From NCBI GenBank assembly GCA_016718525.1, contig JADKDD010000001.1, positions 1,364,001 through 1,428,000 of the forward strand: DNA of 64,000 nucleotides, in the 5' to 3' direction. Made by a program: the position numbers and the translations under genes. Below, in pieces: positions 52,773 to 61,809 of this stretch. Source of the stretch: Rhodocyclaceae bacterium. GTDB taxonomy: Bacteria; Pseudomonadota; Gammaproteobacteria; Burkholderiales; Rhodocyclaceae. The notes below the pieces were generated by a model, which saw only the letters and a program-made list of their open reading frames with translations, made no database searches and was not told the origin of the DNA. Position 1 is the first letter of the stretch, and each line of letters opens with the position of its first letter.

Positions 52773-53829
52773 CTATTTCCAAATAGTCAGCGGCGACATC
52801 ATCCACATGCCGACGACCAGTATCCAGACAAGTGCGAGCGGCACAAATACTTTCCAGCCCAAACGCATAATCTGGTCGTAGCGAAAACGCGGGAAAGTTG
52901 CACGTATCCATAGGAAAATGAACAACACGCTCGCAATTTTTATCGCCAGCCAGTAAAAGCCGTCAGGCAAGAATCCAACCGGCGACAGCCAACCACCGAG
53001 GAAAAATATCGCTGTCATGGTCGAAACAAGGATCATGCTGGCATATTCGGCGAGGAAGAACAGGGCGAATGCCATGCCCGAATACTCGACCATGTGACCT
53101 GCGACGATCTCCGACTCACCTTCCACCACGTCAAACGGCGCTCGATTGGTTTCCGCAATACCGGAAATCAAATAGACCCCGAACATTGGCAGCAACGGCA
53201 ACCAGTTCCAGGAAAGGAACCCTAAACCCATGCCGGCGAACAAGCCCCGCCCTTGACCTTCGACGATATGAGTCAGATTCGGGCTGTTTGAAACCATCAG
53301 TACGGTAATCAACGCCAGGCCCATCGAGATTTCATAAGACACCATCTGAGCGGCCGCGCGCATGCTGCCAAGGAACGCGTACTTTGAGTTCGACGCCCAA
53401 CCGGCGATGATAATTCCGTATACGCCCACCGATGAAATCGCAAGCAGGTACAGCATTCCTGCATCAATATTGGCGAGAACCCAGCCCTGACTGAACGGTA
53501 CGACCGCCCATGCCGCAAGTGCCGGTGCCAGCGCCAATATCGGAGCCACGACGAACAATGTCTTGTCTGCCGCCGTTGGGAAAATGAAGGAACAGCTTGA
53601 TCCCGTCGGCAATTGGTTGCAACAAGCCCCATGGGCCTACGCGATTGGGGCCAATCCGTACCTGCATCCAGCCGATAACCTTGCGCTCCCAAAAAGTGAG
53701 GTAGGCAACGCACAGCATCAAGGGCGCAATGATCAGGACGATTTTCACCAGCACCCAAACCAGCGGAAACAGCGGACCAAGCAATGCTTGAACCGGTGGC
53801 AGGACGATGGCGAGTAACTGATCCATCAT
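52773..53829 (-). pseudogene. nuoH: NADH-quinone oxidoreductase subunit H, with apparent 8-bp deletion (frameshift)
   Basis: The first part (53829 down to about 53587) reads MMDQLLAIVLPPVQALLG to GLLQPIADGIKLFL; the second part, from about 53585 to 52773 in another frame, reads IFPTAADKTLFVVAPILAL through EIS-MG, SGIAETNRAPFDVVEGESEIVAGHM and RATFPRFRYDQIMRLGWKVF. Family members have K-L-x-L-K-E-x-I-x-P-T at the junction. Here only one base remains between the codons for L and I, so 8 bases for K-E-x are missing. Both halves are otherwise well conserved with all quinone-channel Glu and Arg motifs. Without a compensating event this would abolish complex I, which argues for an assembly or sequencing error or a mixed population. 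It is coupled to nuoG by ATGA overlap. Confidence 0.9.
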
Positions 53830-56165
53830 GCCCGTTCCACCGAAATGGTCGACGTCATCGCACCAAGTGGCGCAGTGAGTTGATGCGCCGCAGGGATTCG
53901 AACGGCGTTGTCGGGCAAACCGCTGTCCAACCGCGCAGCGAGTACGATCGACGGCGTGTCACCAGCACCAACTCGCACCGCTTCACCATCGGTGAGGCCA
54001 AGACGGGCTAGAGTGGTTTTGTTCATAGTTGCCACTGGTGTACTCGCGTCTCTGGTTTGTTGCAGGGACGCGGCGCGGCGAACCAATGGATCGGCAAAAT
54101 GTATTGGCACATCTGTCACACGCTCGAACTGATCGCTTGCGCCGGATGAGGTAGCCAAAGAAATACCGTTGATCCCGTTGTCGAGTCCGCTGACGAATTC
54201 AACATTCTGACCGATAGCTTCAGCACGAACAGTTTCGCTGCTGGTGAACTCAAATCCGGCTACTTCCAGCAAATTGGCCAGAACGCGCAGAACTTTCCAT
54301 GCCGGACGACTGTCACCCAGCGGTTTAGTGCTGGCGTGAAAACTTTGTACCCTGCCCTCAGTATTGACAAACGTACCAGAGGTTTCGCTAAAGGGTGAAA
54401 CGGGTAACAACACATCCGCATAGTCGAGCATGGCGTTCGACTTGAATGGAGTGAGCATCACCACTGTTGCAGCCTGCTTCAGCGCGGAAACAGCCAGCAC
54501 CCCATTGGCGCAATCCAGATCCGGTTCGGCACCAAGCACCAAATAGGCTTTGCGCGCTTGCTCAAGCATAGAACGGGCGTTCAGGCCGCTACTGCCGGGA
54601 GCCGCCTTGACGACATATCCGCCGACGCTATTGGCAGCTTCGCCGATGAAACCAAACTTCGCGCCAAGGACTTGACTGAGTCGCTGCGCAAGTTGGTGTA
54701 ACTGTCCGGCACGCGCATGTTGCTGCGCAAAGTTACCCAACAAAATCCCGACCTTACGACCTGAAACCAGGCTAACAGCAATTTTTCGGGCCTCGTCTGA
54801 GACATTTACTGCAGCTAGCTCTGCATCCACACTTACAGATCTTAGTTCCGCGCACGCTTTCAGAATCTGCGCAAGCAGGGAAGGCAATAAGGATGGAATG
54901 GTGATTGTCTTGGCAAAAACCTTGATCAGCAAATCATCATCCGCACTATGGACGATGCTAATTTGCGCGCCGCGCTTGGCGCGCTGACGCAAACGCTGAG
55001 CGAGTAGAGGATGATCTTTTCTGAGGAATGAACCAACCACCAGGACACGGTCAAGCTCGGAAATCTCGGCGACCTTCAGCCCCAACCACGGGGTTCCCTG
55101 TCGCTTCCCGTCGGACGAAAAATCACTTTGCCGCAAGCGGAAATCAATATTTTCGCTACCCAGCCCACGCAACAGCTTCTGCGCAAGATACAACTCCTCC
55201 AGCGTTGCGTGCGGACTCAGCAACCCGCCGATCGCCGACCCGCCGTTCGTCTTGGCAATATCCCTCAAAGCGTGGGTGACGTAATCCAGGGCAACGTTCC
55301 AATCAACTTCGTTCCACCGGCCGTCTTGCTTTACCATTGGTCGTGTCAGGCGGTCCTCGCTATTTAACCCCTCATAGGAGTAGCGATCCTTATCGGACAA
55401 CCAACATTCATTGACGTCTTCATTTTCCAACGGCAAAACTCGAAGCACGCGGTCGTGTTTGGTTTGAACAATCAGGTTGCTGCCCAGGCCGTCATGTGGG
55501 CTAATTGATTTGCGGCGCGACAGCTCCCAGGTCCGCGCCGCAAAACGAAACGGCTTGGAGGTCAGTGCGCCTACCGGGCAAATATCAATAATATTGCCGG
55601 ATAGCTCGGAGTTAACGGTTTCTCCAACGAAGGCCATCACCTCTGCATGCTCACCGCGAAAGGCCTGACCAAGCTCCATCAATCCAGCAATCTCTTGCGT
55701 GAAGCGTATGCAACGCGTGCAATTGATGCATCTCGTCATATCCGTCGAAACGAGCGGCCCGAGATTTTTGTTCGGAACCACGCGTTTCTCTTCAGTGTAG
55801 TTCGATGCGGAATCACCGTAGCCGACTGCAAGATCCTGCAACTGACACTCGCCACCCTGATCGCAAATTGGGCAATCCAAGGGATGGTTGATCAGCAGGA
55901 ACTCCATCACGCCTTTTTGCGCTTTAACCGCCAAATCTGAATGTGTAAACACTTTCATACCGTTAGTCACTGGCGTGGCGCAGGCCGGCATCGGTTTCGG
56001 CGCCTTTTCAATCTGCACCAAACACATTCGGCAATTTGCTGCGATCGACAACTTCTTGTGATAACAAAAGTGCGGGATATAGGTCCCAAGCTGGTGCGCC
56101 GCTTCAATCACGGTGCTCCCGTCCTCCACCTGCAACGCAACGCCGTCGATTTCAATCTCTAGCAT
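53826..56165 (-). CDS. nuoG: NADH-quinone oxidoreductase subunit G
   Basis: 779 residues. N-terminal [2Fe-2S] domain (YIPHFCYHKKLSIAANCRMC), then CPICDQGGECQLQDLA, CINCTRCIRF and DICPVGALTSKPFRFAAR for the [4Fe-4S] clusters, then a degenerate molybdopterin-type domain. Its C-terminal part (ARLGLTDGEAVRVGAGDTPS) carries a repeat copy in frame. It follows nuoF with a TAATG overlap. Confidence 0.97.
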   Translation of the reverse strand: MLEIEIDGVALQVEDGSTVIEAAHQLGTYIPHFCYHKKLSIAANCRMCLVQIEKAPKPMPACATPVTNGMKVFTHSDLAVKAQKGVMEFLLINHPLDCPICDQGGECQLQDLAVGYGDSASNYTEEKRVVPNKNLGPLVSTDMTRCINCTRCIRFTQEIAGLMELGQAFRGEHAEVMAFVGETVNSELSGNIIDICPVGALTSKPFRFAARTWELSRRKSISPHDGLGSNLIVQTKHDRVLRVLPLENEDVNECWLSDKDRYSYEGLNSEDRLTRPMVKQDGRWNEVDWNVALDYVTHALRDIAKTNGGSAIGGLLSPHATLEELYLAQKLLRGLGSENIDFRLRQSDFSSDGKRQGTPWLGLKVAEISELDRVLVVGSFLRKDHPLLAQRLRQRAKRGAQISIVHSADDDLLIKVFAKTITIPSLLPSLLAQILKACAELRSVSVDAELAAVNVSDEARKIAVSLVSGRKVGILLGNFAQQHARAGQLHQLAQRLSQVLGAKFGFIGEAANSVGGYVVKAAPGSSGLNARSMLEQARKAYLVLGAEPDLDCANGVLAVSALKQAATVVMLTPFKSNAMLDYADVLLPVSPFSETSGTFVNTEGRVQSFHASTKPLGDSRPAWKVLRVLANLLEVAGFEFTSSETVRAEAIGQNVEFVSGLDNGINGISLATSSGASDQFERVTDVPIHFADPLVRRAASLQQTRDASTPVATMNKTTLARLGLTDGEAVRVGAGDTPSIVLAARLDSGLPDNAVRIPAAHQLTAPLGAMTSTISVERA
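53947..53976 (-). repeat. Dispersed repeat, copy 10 (inside nuoG)
   Basis: Exact core 53962-53973; minus strand continues TGACACGCCGTCGATCG. In-frame peptide V-G-A-G-D-T-P-S-I-V in the C-terminal domain of NuoG. The right half is shared with copy 6 in rsgA. Confidence 0.7.
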
Positions 56166-57499
56166 TAGGTTGCCTCCACCCGAAAAAATCCGCTGCCGGC
56201 GCGTTGGACAGCTGGATCAACCAGACATGTTTTGTTTTCGATGTGATACTCGAACTCGCTTCTGAAATGATTAATGAAGCTGCGGACCGGCAAAGAGGCA
56301 GCATCGCCGAGTGCGCAAATGGTGCGACCCATAATATTGTCCGTGACCCGGTTCAATTGATCCAAATCTTCCGGGCGCCCCTCACCATGTTCGATGCGAT
56401 GGACTACCCGATAGAGCCAGCCGGTACCCTCACGGCACGGGGTGCATTGCCCGCAGGACTCCTCAAAGTAAAAGTAGGATAGTCGCTCCAAGGCTTTGAC
56501 CATACAAGTCGTTTCATCCATCACAATTACTGCACCCGATCCCAACATCGATCCGGCTTTGGCAATCGAGTCGTAGTCCATCGTGGTGTTCATCATGATT
56601 TCAGCGGGCAATACTGGCGCCGAGGAACCGCCGGGGATGACCGCCTTGAGCTTGCGTCCGCCGCGCATACCACCAGCCATTTCAAGCAGGGTCGAGAACG
56701 GCGTACCTAAAGGAACCTCATAGTTCCCGGGACGATTGACGTGTCCCGAAACCGAAAATAGTTTAGTGCCGCCGTTGTTTGGCTTGCCCAGACCGAGGAA
56801 ATTCTCACCACCCATGGCAAGAATGAACGGGATCGCAGCAAACGTCTCGGTGTTATTGATTGTTGTCGGCTTTCCGTACAAGCCGTAGCTTGCCGGGAAT
56901 GGAGGTTTATAACGTGGCTGACCCTTTTTGCCCTCAATTGATTCCAACAAACCGGTTTCTTCACCACAGATGTAGGCTCCGTACCCGTGATGAGCAAACA
57001 AGTCGAAGCTGAAGTCTGATCCCAGTATTCTGTTACCGAGAAATCCAGCCGCACGGGCCTCATCCAGCGCCTCTTCAAAGCGCTCGTAGATGTCAAATAT
57101 CTCGCCATGGATGTAGTTATAGCCACGTTGGGCGCCCATCGCGTAGCCAGCAATGATCATTCCCTCGATTACCGAATGAGGATCAAACCGCATCAGGTCG
57201 CGGTCTTTGAATGTCCCCGGCTCGCCTTCATCGGAATTGCAAACCACGTATTTGTCGCCGGGGAATGCACGCGGCATGAAACTCCATTTGAGGCCCGTCG
57301 GGAAACCTGCGCCGCCACGTCCGCGCAACACTGATTTCTTGACTTCCGCGATCAAATCATCCTGAGAAACTTTGTCGTTAAAAAGGCGACGTAACTGTAC
57401 GTAACCACCCCGCGCCTCGTAGTCACGCAATCGCCATCCAGCATCGCCACGCGACCATCCTGTGGTCAGCAAAGGGTTAAGGGAAGCAATCAACGCCAT
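56165..57499 (-). CDS. nuoF: NADH-quinone oxidoreductase subunit F
   Basis: 444 residues: the NADH- and FMN-binding subunit. RGRGGAGFPTGLKWSFMP is the NADH/FMN glycine-rich loop, CNSDEGEPGTFKDRDLM and GAYICGEETGLLESIEGKKGQPRYKPPFP follow, and SCGQCTPCREGTGWL holds the N3 cluster. It begins 3 bp after nuoE. Confidence 0.98.
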   Translation of the reverse strand: MALIASLNPLLTTGWSRGDAGWRLRDYEARGGYVQLRRLFNDKVSQDDLIAEVKKSVLRGRGGAGFPTGLKWSFMPRAFPGDKYVVCNSDEGEPGTFKDRDLMRFDPHSVIEGMIIAGYAMGAQRGYNYIHGEIFDIYERFEEALDEARAAGFLGNRILGSDFSFDLFAHHGYGAYICGEETGLLESIEGKKGQPRYKPPFPASYGLYGKPTTINNTETFAAIPFILAMGGENFLGLGKPNNGGTKLFSVSGHVNRPGNYEVPLGTPFSTLLEMAGGMRGGRKLKAVIPGGSSAPVLPAEIMMNTTMDYDSIAKAGSMLGSGAVIVMDETTCMVKALERLSYFYFEESCGQCTPCREGTGWLYRVVHRIEHGEGRPEDLDQLNRVTDNIMGRTICALGDAASLPVRSFINHFRSEFEYHIENKTCLVDPAVQRAGSGFFRVEAT

Positions 57500-57502
57500 T
57501 GA

Positions 57503-58015
57503 TCAGACCTCAGCCTTGCCATGTCCGCACTCGGCGAGCAAAGCGTCAATTTGTTCCGGAAGCATGAAACTGCACATCCGTTTGTTATTCAGAATCATCA
57601 CCGGAGCATCTCCGCAGGCGCCCAAACACTCACCTTCCTGCAAGGTAAAACGGCCGTCCGCAGTTGTCTCGTTGAAACCAATACCTAGCTTTTGCTTGAG
57701 GTAGTCGGCGGCATCGACACCGCCGGAAAGCGCGCACGGCAGATTGGTACAAACCAAGAGCTTGAATTTTCCAACCGGTTCAAGGTTGTACATGTTGTAG
57801 AAGCTGGCCACCTCATAGGCGGCAACTGGTGCCATTCCGAGCACGCCAGCGACAAACGCAATGGTTTCCTTTGCCAACCAGCCTTTCTCATCTTGAGCGA
57901 TTGCCAGCGCCGCCATAACCGCGGACTGGCGCTGGTCGGCGGGGTATTTGTCCGCTTCGCGCTCTATCCGTTTGAGGGCATCGGCACTCAACAGGCTGGT
58001 GGCAATTTCACTCAT
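57503..58015 (-). CDS. nuoE: NADH-quinone oxidoreductase subunit E
   Basis: 170 residues, thioredoxin-like [2Fe-2S] subunit: LVCTNLPCALSGG gives the first two Cys and GECLGACGDAPVMI the last two of cluster N1a. The N-terminal helix part (ALAIAQDEKGWLAKETIAFVAGVLGM) is typical. Overlaps nuoD by 4 bp. Confidence 0.97.
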   Translation of the reverse strand: MSEIATSLLSADALKRIEREADKYPADQRQSAVMAALAIAQDEKGWLAKETIAFVAGVLGMAPVAAYEVASFYNMYNLEPVGKFKLLVCTNLPCALSGGVDAADYLKQKLGIGFNETTADGRFTLQEGECLGACGDAPVMILNNKRMCSFMLPEQIDALLAECGHGKAEV

Positions 58016-59265
58016 CGATCCGTGTCTCCAAGCACCAGGTCAATCGTCCCGATGATTGCGGTGACGTCGGCAATCATGTGCCCGGTCATCATTTCATTGA
58101 CCGCCGACAAGTGGGCAAAGCCAGGGGAACGCAACTTGATGCGGTAAGGCTTATTTGCACCATCCGACACAGCCCAGACGCCAAACTCGCCTTTGGGATG
58201 TTCGATTGCGGCGTACGCTTCACCGGCCGGAACGTGCATTCCTTCCGTGAATAACTTGAAATGATGAATCAACTCTTCCATATTGGATTTCATCGCTTCG
58301 CGCGACGGCGGCGCGACCTTGTGGTTGTCGGTAATCACTGGTCCAGGATTAGCCCTTAACCATTCAATACACTGGCGGATGATCAGGTTGGACTGTCGCA
58401 TTTCCTCAATTCGAACAAGGTAACGGTCATAGCAATCACCGTTGGTCCCAACCGGAATGTCGAAATCGAGTTGATCATAAACCTCGTAAGGCTGCTTCTT
58501 TCGCAAATCCCATTCAACGCCCGAACCGCGCAACATTGGCCCTGTCAATCCGAGCTGCAACGCGCGCTCAGGACTCACCACCCCAATTCCGACCGTACGT
58601 TGCTTCCAAATCCGGTTGTCCGTCAACAATGTCTCGTAGTCATCAACATAACCGGGGAAACGCTGCGTGAAATCGTCGATAAAATCAAGTAAAGAACCGT
58701 CCCGCGCCTTGTTCAGAACCTTGATATCATCGGCGTTCTTGAATTTGTTTTGTTGATACTTGGGCATCCGATCAGGTAAATCACGATATACACCGCCCGG
58801 CCGATAATAGGCGGCATGCATTCGCGCACCTGTCAGCGCCTCATAGACATCCATCAGATCCTCCCGCTCACGGAAGGTGTACAAGACCATCGTCATTGCA
58901 CCAATATCGAGCGCCTGCGCGCCGACGTTCAGCAGGTGATTGAGGATACGGGTCACTTCATCCATCATCACTCGAATGTACTGCGCCCGCAATGGGACGT
59001 CCTGACCCAGTAGCCTTTCAATCGCTAAGCAGTACGCGTGCTCGTTGCACATCATCGACATGTAGTCGAGGCGATCCATGTAGGGCACTGACTGCAGCCA
59101 GGTGCGTGTCTCACAGAGCTTTTCTGTACCGCGATGGAGCAAGCCGATGTGCGGGTCAGCCCGAACCACAACTTCTCCATCCAACTCAAGTACCAGGCGC
59201 AAAACTCCGTGAGCCGCTGGATGCGCCGGGCCAAAATTAATCGTGTAGTTCTTGATTTCAGCCAC
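58012..59265 (-). CDS. nuoD: NADH-quinone oxidoreductase subunit D
   Basis: 417 residues from GTG 59265, chosen because the family starts M/V-A-E-I-K-N-Y-T and GGAAGG lies about 9 bases upstream; ATG 59283 would add six residues. It has FGPAHPAAHGVLRLVLELDGE (quinone-site His and Tyr region) and DIPVGTNGDCYDRYLVR. Related to NiFe hydrogenase large subunits but without the Cys ligands. Overlaps nuoC by 8 bp. Confidence 0.97.
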   Translation of the reverse strand: MAEIKNYTINFGPAHPAAHGVLRLVLELDGEVVVRADPHIGLLHRGTEKLCETRTWLQSVPYMDRLDYMSMMCNEHAYCLAIERLLGQDVPLRAQYIRVMMDEVTRILNHLLNVGAQALDIGAMTMVLYTFREREDLMDVYEALTGARMHAAYYRPGGVYRDLPDRMPKYQQNKFKNADDIKVLNKARDGSLLDFIDDFTQRFPGYVDDYETLLTDNRIWKQRTVGIGVVSPERALQLGLTGPMLRGSGVEWDLRKKQPYEVYDQLDFDIPVGTNGDCYDRYLVRIEEMRQSNLIIRQCIEWLRANPGPVITDNHKVAPPSREAMKSNMEELIHHFKLFTEGMHVPAGEAYAAIEHPKGEFGVWAVSDGANKPYRIKLRSPGFAHLSAVNEMMTGHMIADVTAIIGTIDLVLGDTDR

Positions 59266-59860
59266 GACTATTAGCCTTCCCATATTGCTCTTCTCGCACG
59301 ATCCGCGGCGTCACCTCGCGCGGCTCAATGGTTACTGGCTGATAAACCACCCTTTTCTGCTCTGCGTCATAACGCATTTCGACATACCCGAAAATCGGGA
59401 AGTCCTTGCGGAAAGGGTGACCGACAAATCCGTAATCCGTCAGCATCCGGCGTAAATCACTGTGACCGTCAAAATGGATACCGAACAGATCAAAAGCCTC
59501 GCGCTCGTACCAGTTGGCTGAGTTCCAAATTTCAGTCACTGAAGGTAAAACCGGGAACTCCTCATCATCAGCGAACACACGAATTCGCAGCCGCCAATTG
59601 TGGGTCAGCGACATGAGCTGACTCACCACGCCGAAGCGTTTACCTTGCCAACCGGTAAATTCCGAGTAATCGATACCGCTGAGGTCGATCAATTGCTCAA
59701 ATTTCAACGCCGGGTGATCGCGCAGGCCGTGAGCCACTGCCAAGTATTGGGCTGGAGCAACTTCAATGGTGAGTTCACCAAGTCTGCAAATCGTTTGGCT
59801 AATGCGCGAGCCGAGCTGCCCTTCAAGTTGCTGCGCAAGACGATCCAGTTTGTCACTCAT
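59258..59860 (-). CDS. nuoC: NADH-quinone oxidoreductase subunit C
   Basis: 200 residues, the 30-kDa subunit as a separate protein (not fused to NuoD). Signature: SVTEIWNSANWYEREAFDLFGIHFDGHSDLRR and the C-terminal GHPFRKDFPIFGYVEMRYD. Starts 27 bp after nuoB. Confidence 0.97.
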   Translation of the reverse strand: MSDKLDRLAQQLEGQLGSRISQTICRLGELTIEVAPAQYLAVAHGLRDHPALKFEQLIDLSGIDYSEFTGWQGKRFGVVSQLMSLTHNWRLRIRVFADDEEFPVLPSVTEIWNSANWYEREAFDLFGIHFDGHSDLRRMLTDYGFVGHPFRKDFPIFGYVEMRYDAEQKRVVYQPVTIEPREVTPRIVREEQYGKANSRG

Positions 59861-59887
59861 ATTGGCGTATGCAGGTCCAAATTCGAT

Positions 59888-60364
59888 TTAGCGGGCGATC
59901 GTATTGGTGCGTGTGATCTTGTTCTGCAACTGAATAAAGCCGTAAAGTAGAGCTTCAGCCGTGGGTGGGCAGCCCGGAACGTAGATATCAACCGGAACTA
60001 TCCGATCACAACCACGCACAACCGAATACGAGTAGTGATAGTAACCACCGCCGTTGGCACATGAACCCATGGAAATTACCCAACGCGGTTCAGACATTTG
60101 GTCATACACCTTACGCAAAGCCGGCGCCATCTTGTTTGTCAGGGTTCCAGCCACAATCATCACATCTGATTGACGCGGACTGGGACGAAATACAATGCCA
60201 AAACGGTCCAGGTCATAGCGCGCGCAGCCGGCATGGATCATCTCGATTGCGCAGCAAGCCAAGCCAAAGGTCATGGGCCACATTGATCCGGTTCGTGTCC
60301 AGTTGATCACCGTATCCATACTGGTGGTGATAAAGCCTTCTTCCAGGACGCCTTCAATACTCAT
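59888..60364 (-). CDS. nuoB: NADH-quinone oxidoreductase subunit B
   Basis: 158 residues, carries the terminal cluster N2: LACCAIEMIHAG provides the tandem Cys pair, GSCANGGGYYHYSYSVVRG and VDIYVPGCPPTAEALLYG the other two. 9 bp after nuoA. Confidence 0.98.
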   Translation of the reverse strand: MSIEGVLEEGFITTSMDTVINWTRTGSMWPMTFGLACCAIEMIHAGCARYDLDRFGIVFRPSPRQSDVMIVAGTLTNKMAPALRKVYDQMSEPRWVISMGSCANGGGYYHYSYSVVRGCDRIVPVDIYVPGCPPTAEALLYGFIQLQNKITRTNTIAR

Positions 60365-60373
60365 TGTGCACCC

Positions 60374-60748
60374 TCATTCCCAATCCAAAGCGCCCTTGGC
60401 CCAAGCATAGATGTAGCCAACCACCAAAATACCCATAAACACAAACATTTCGATGAAACCAAAAAACTTGACCGCAGGCGTATTGACTATTTCCTGGAAA
60501 ATCGAGGCCCATGGAAACAAAAAAGCAATTTCAAGATCAAATAGGATAAAGATGATCGCAATCAGGTAGTAGCGAACGTCAAACTTCATCCGCGCATCTT
60601 CAAATGGTTCAAAGCCGCACTCAAATGCGGAGAGCTTTTCAGCATCCGGGCGATGAGGGGCAACAAAGCGACCCATCAAAATTGGCATGCAGCCAAAGGC
60701 TAAGCCGACGAGAATAAAGACGAGGACGGAAAAGTAATTTTCTAGCAT
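60374..60748 (-). CDS. nuoA: NADH-quinone oxidoreductase subunit A
   Basis: 124 residues, three membrane helices; KLSAFECGFEPFEDARMKFDVRYYLIAIIFILFDLEIAFLFPWA in overview is the family block, with the conserved Cys in the first loop. First gene of the nuo operon; the promoter must lie in the 455-bp gap before it. Confidence 0.97.
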   Translation of the reverse strand: MLENYFSVLVFILVGLAFGCMPILMGRFVAPHRPDAEKLSAFECGFEPFEDARMKFDVRYYLIAIIFILFDLEIAFLFPWASIFQEIVNTPAVKFFGFIEMFVFMGILVVGYIYAWAKGALDWE

Positions 60749-61203
60749 TTGCAGTGGCGAAACACGGTGGCCTTAGTGTTCTACGTTTAAATCGCCGGCG
60801 CCATGTCGTCTAGCGCCCCCACTTTTCTGTCATTAACCATCAAAACATCGTACAAGCTACAAATTTAAACCAACTTTTAAACCAACTTTCAACCTTTTAA
60901 CAACAGCAAGCGCATTTGAACTTCTCGTACCGTTGGTTTGCAACCGGACAGTGTTTTGCTTTCCTGCACTTGCACACCAAACCTCTCACTACATCTTCGC
61001 AGTTTGTCACCTTTGGAGGGGGCGACTTTGACAAAGATCAAGCAATTAAGAAACTTATTTCGCCATCCATCAATTTATTGCCGACTGATATTCACGCGTC
61101 AGTTCGTTTAATCGTCAGCGCCAAATGCCCTGACACTGGATTTTTGTTGCATTTCCTATATCGCCGAAAAGTACGAACCTCAAATTTCCGCTGATCCTGT
61201 AAC
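60749..61203. other. Regulatory gap upstream of the nuo operon
   Basis: 455 bp between nuoA and tRNA-Leu(GAG). It contains two perfect tandem copies of TTTAAACCAACT (60864-60887) and a weak promoter-like pair, described separately. An ORF on the plus strand (60916-61194) has no RBS or family match and looks spurious. Confidence 0.6.
60864..60892 (-). promoter_or_regulatory. Candidate nuo promoter overlapping a 12-bp tandem repeat
   Basis: On the minus strand TTGAAA (60887-60892), 17-base spacer, TTTAAA (60864-60869). The two boxes lie at the ends of a perfect direct repeat of AGTTGGTTTAAA (two 12-bp units, 60864-60887), 116 bp before nuoA. The repeat could be an operator for a dimeric regulator. 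Promoter assignment is tentative. Confidence 0.35.
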
Positions 61204-61288
61204 TGGTGCCGACGGTGAGACTCGAACTCACACGACTTACGTCACTACCCCCTCAAGATAGCGTGTCTACCAATTTCACCACGTCGGC
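61204..61288 (-). tRNA. tRNA-Leu (anticodon GAG)
   Basis: 85 bases on the minus strand, class II fold: acceptor stem GCCGACG/CGTCGGC with encoded CCA at 61204-61206, anticodon arm CTATCTTGAGGGGGTAG with anticodon GAG, long variable arm, T arm with GAGTTCGAGTCTC. It reads CUC and CUU codons. Lies between secG and nuoA as in many betaproteobacteria. Confidence 0.96.
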
Positions 61289-61427
61289 GCTGCGCCATCA
61301 GCAAAACTCAATGAATTATAACTAAAAGGCACTCGCAGCAAGCATCTCAGTCAGTCGCGTTTGCAGAAGTTTTTATCTGCGCACACATCACACTCAGGAC
61401 GGCAATAGGTCTCCTTGCCGGTTAGCC

Positions 61428-61787
61428 CTACTTCGGTATTTCGTTTGAACGTGAATCTGTAGGTGCTGCAGGTGTGGCTGTTGAAGGAGCGGTTGCCGGG
61501 GTTGTTGCAATCGCGGCACTATCCATCACGCTGCCCGTAGCAACAGGTTTATGCATGGCGATGTAGGCCAGACTCAAACTGGTGATAAAAAAAACTGCAG
61601 CCAAACCGGCGGTCAGACGTGACATAAAATTTGCTGATCCGGATGCGCCAAACAGACTGCCGGACGCGCCGCTACCGAATGCTGCTCCCATGTCGGCGCC
61701 CTTGCCGTGTTGCAGCAACACCAGTCCAATGACTGCAAATCCGACGATGATGTGGATTGTTAATACCAATGAATATGAAAGTCCCAT
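61428..61787 (-). CDS. secG: Protein translocase subunit SecG
   Basis: 119 residues from ATG 61787 (GGAGAACAAC upstream); the longer open frame to 61826 is not needed. Two membrane helices flank the conserved VLLQHGKGADMGAAFGSGASGSLFGASGSANFMSR in overview. A Thr/Ala/Pro-rich tail of about 35 residues follows the second helix. Part of the SecYEG channel. 22 bp after tpiA. Confidence 0.96.
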   Translation of the reverse strand: MGLSYSLVLTIHIIVGFAVIGLVLLQHGKGADMGAAFGSGASGSLFGASGSANFMSRLTAGLAAVFFITSLSLAYIAMHKPVATGSVMDSAAIATTPATAPSTATPAAPTDSRSNEIPK

Positions 61788-61809
61788 GTTGTTCTCCGTT
61801 GTTGGCCCT

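Noticed and set aside
60916..61194. 92-codon plus-strand ORF upstream of nuoA
   Set aside because: No ribosome site and no recognisable family; lies in the regulatory gap of the nuo operon.
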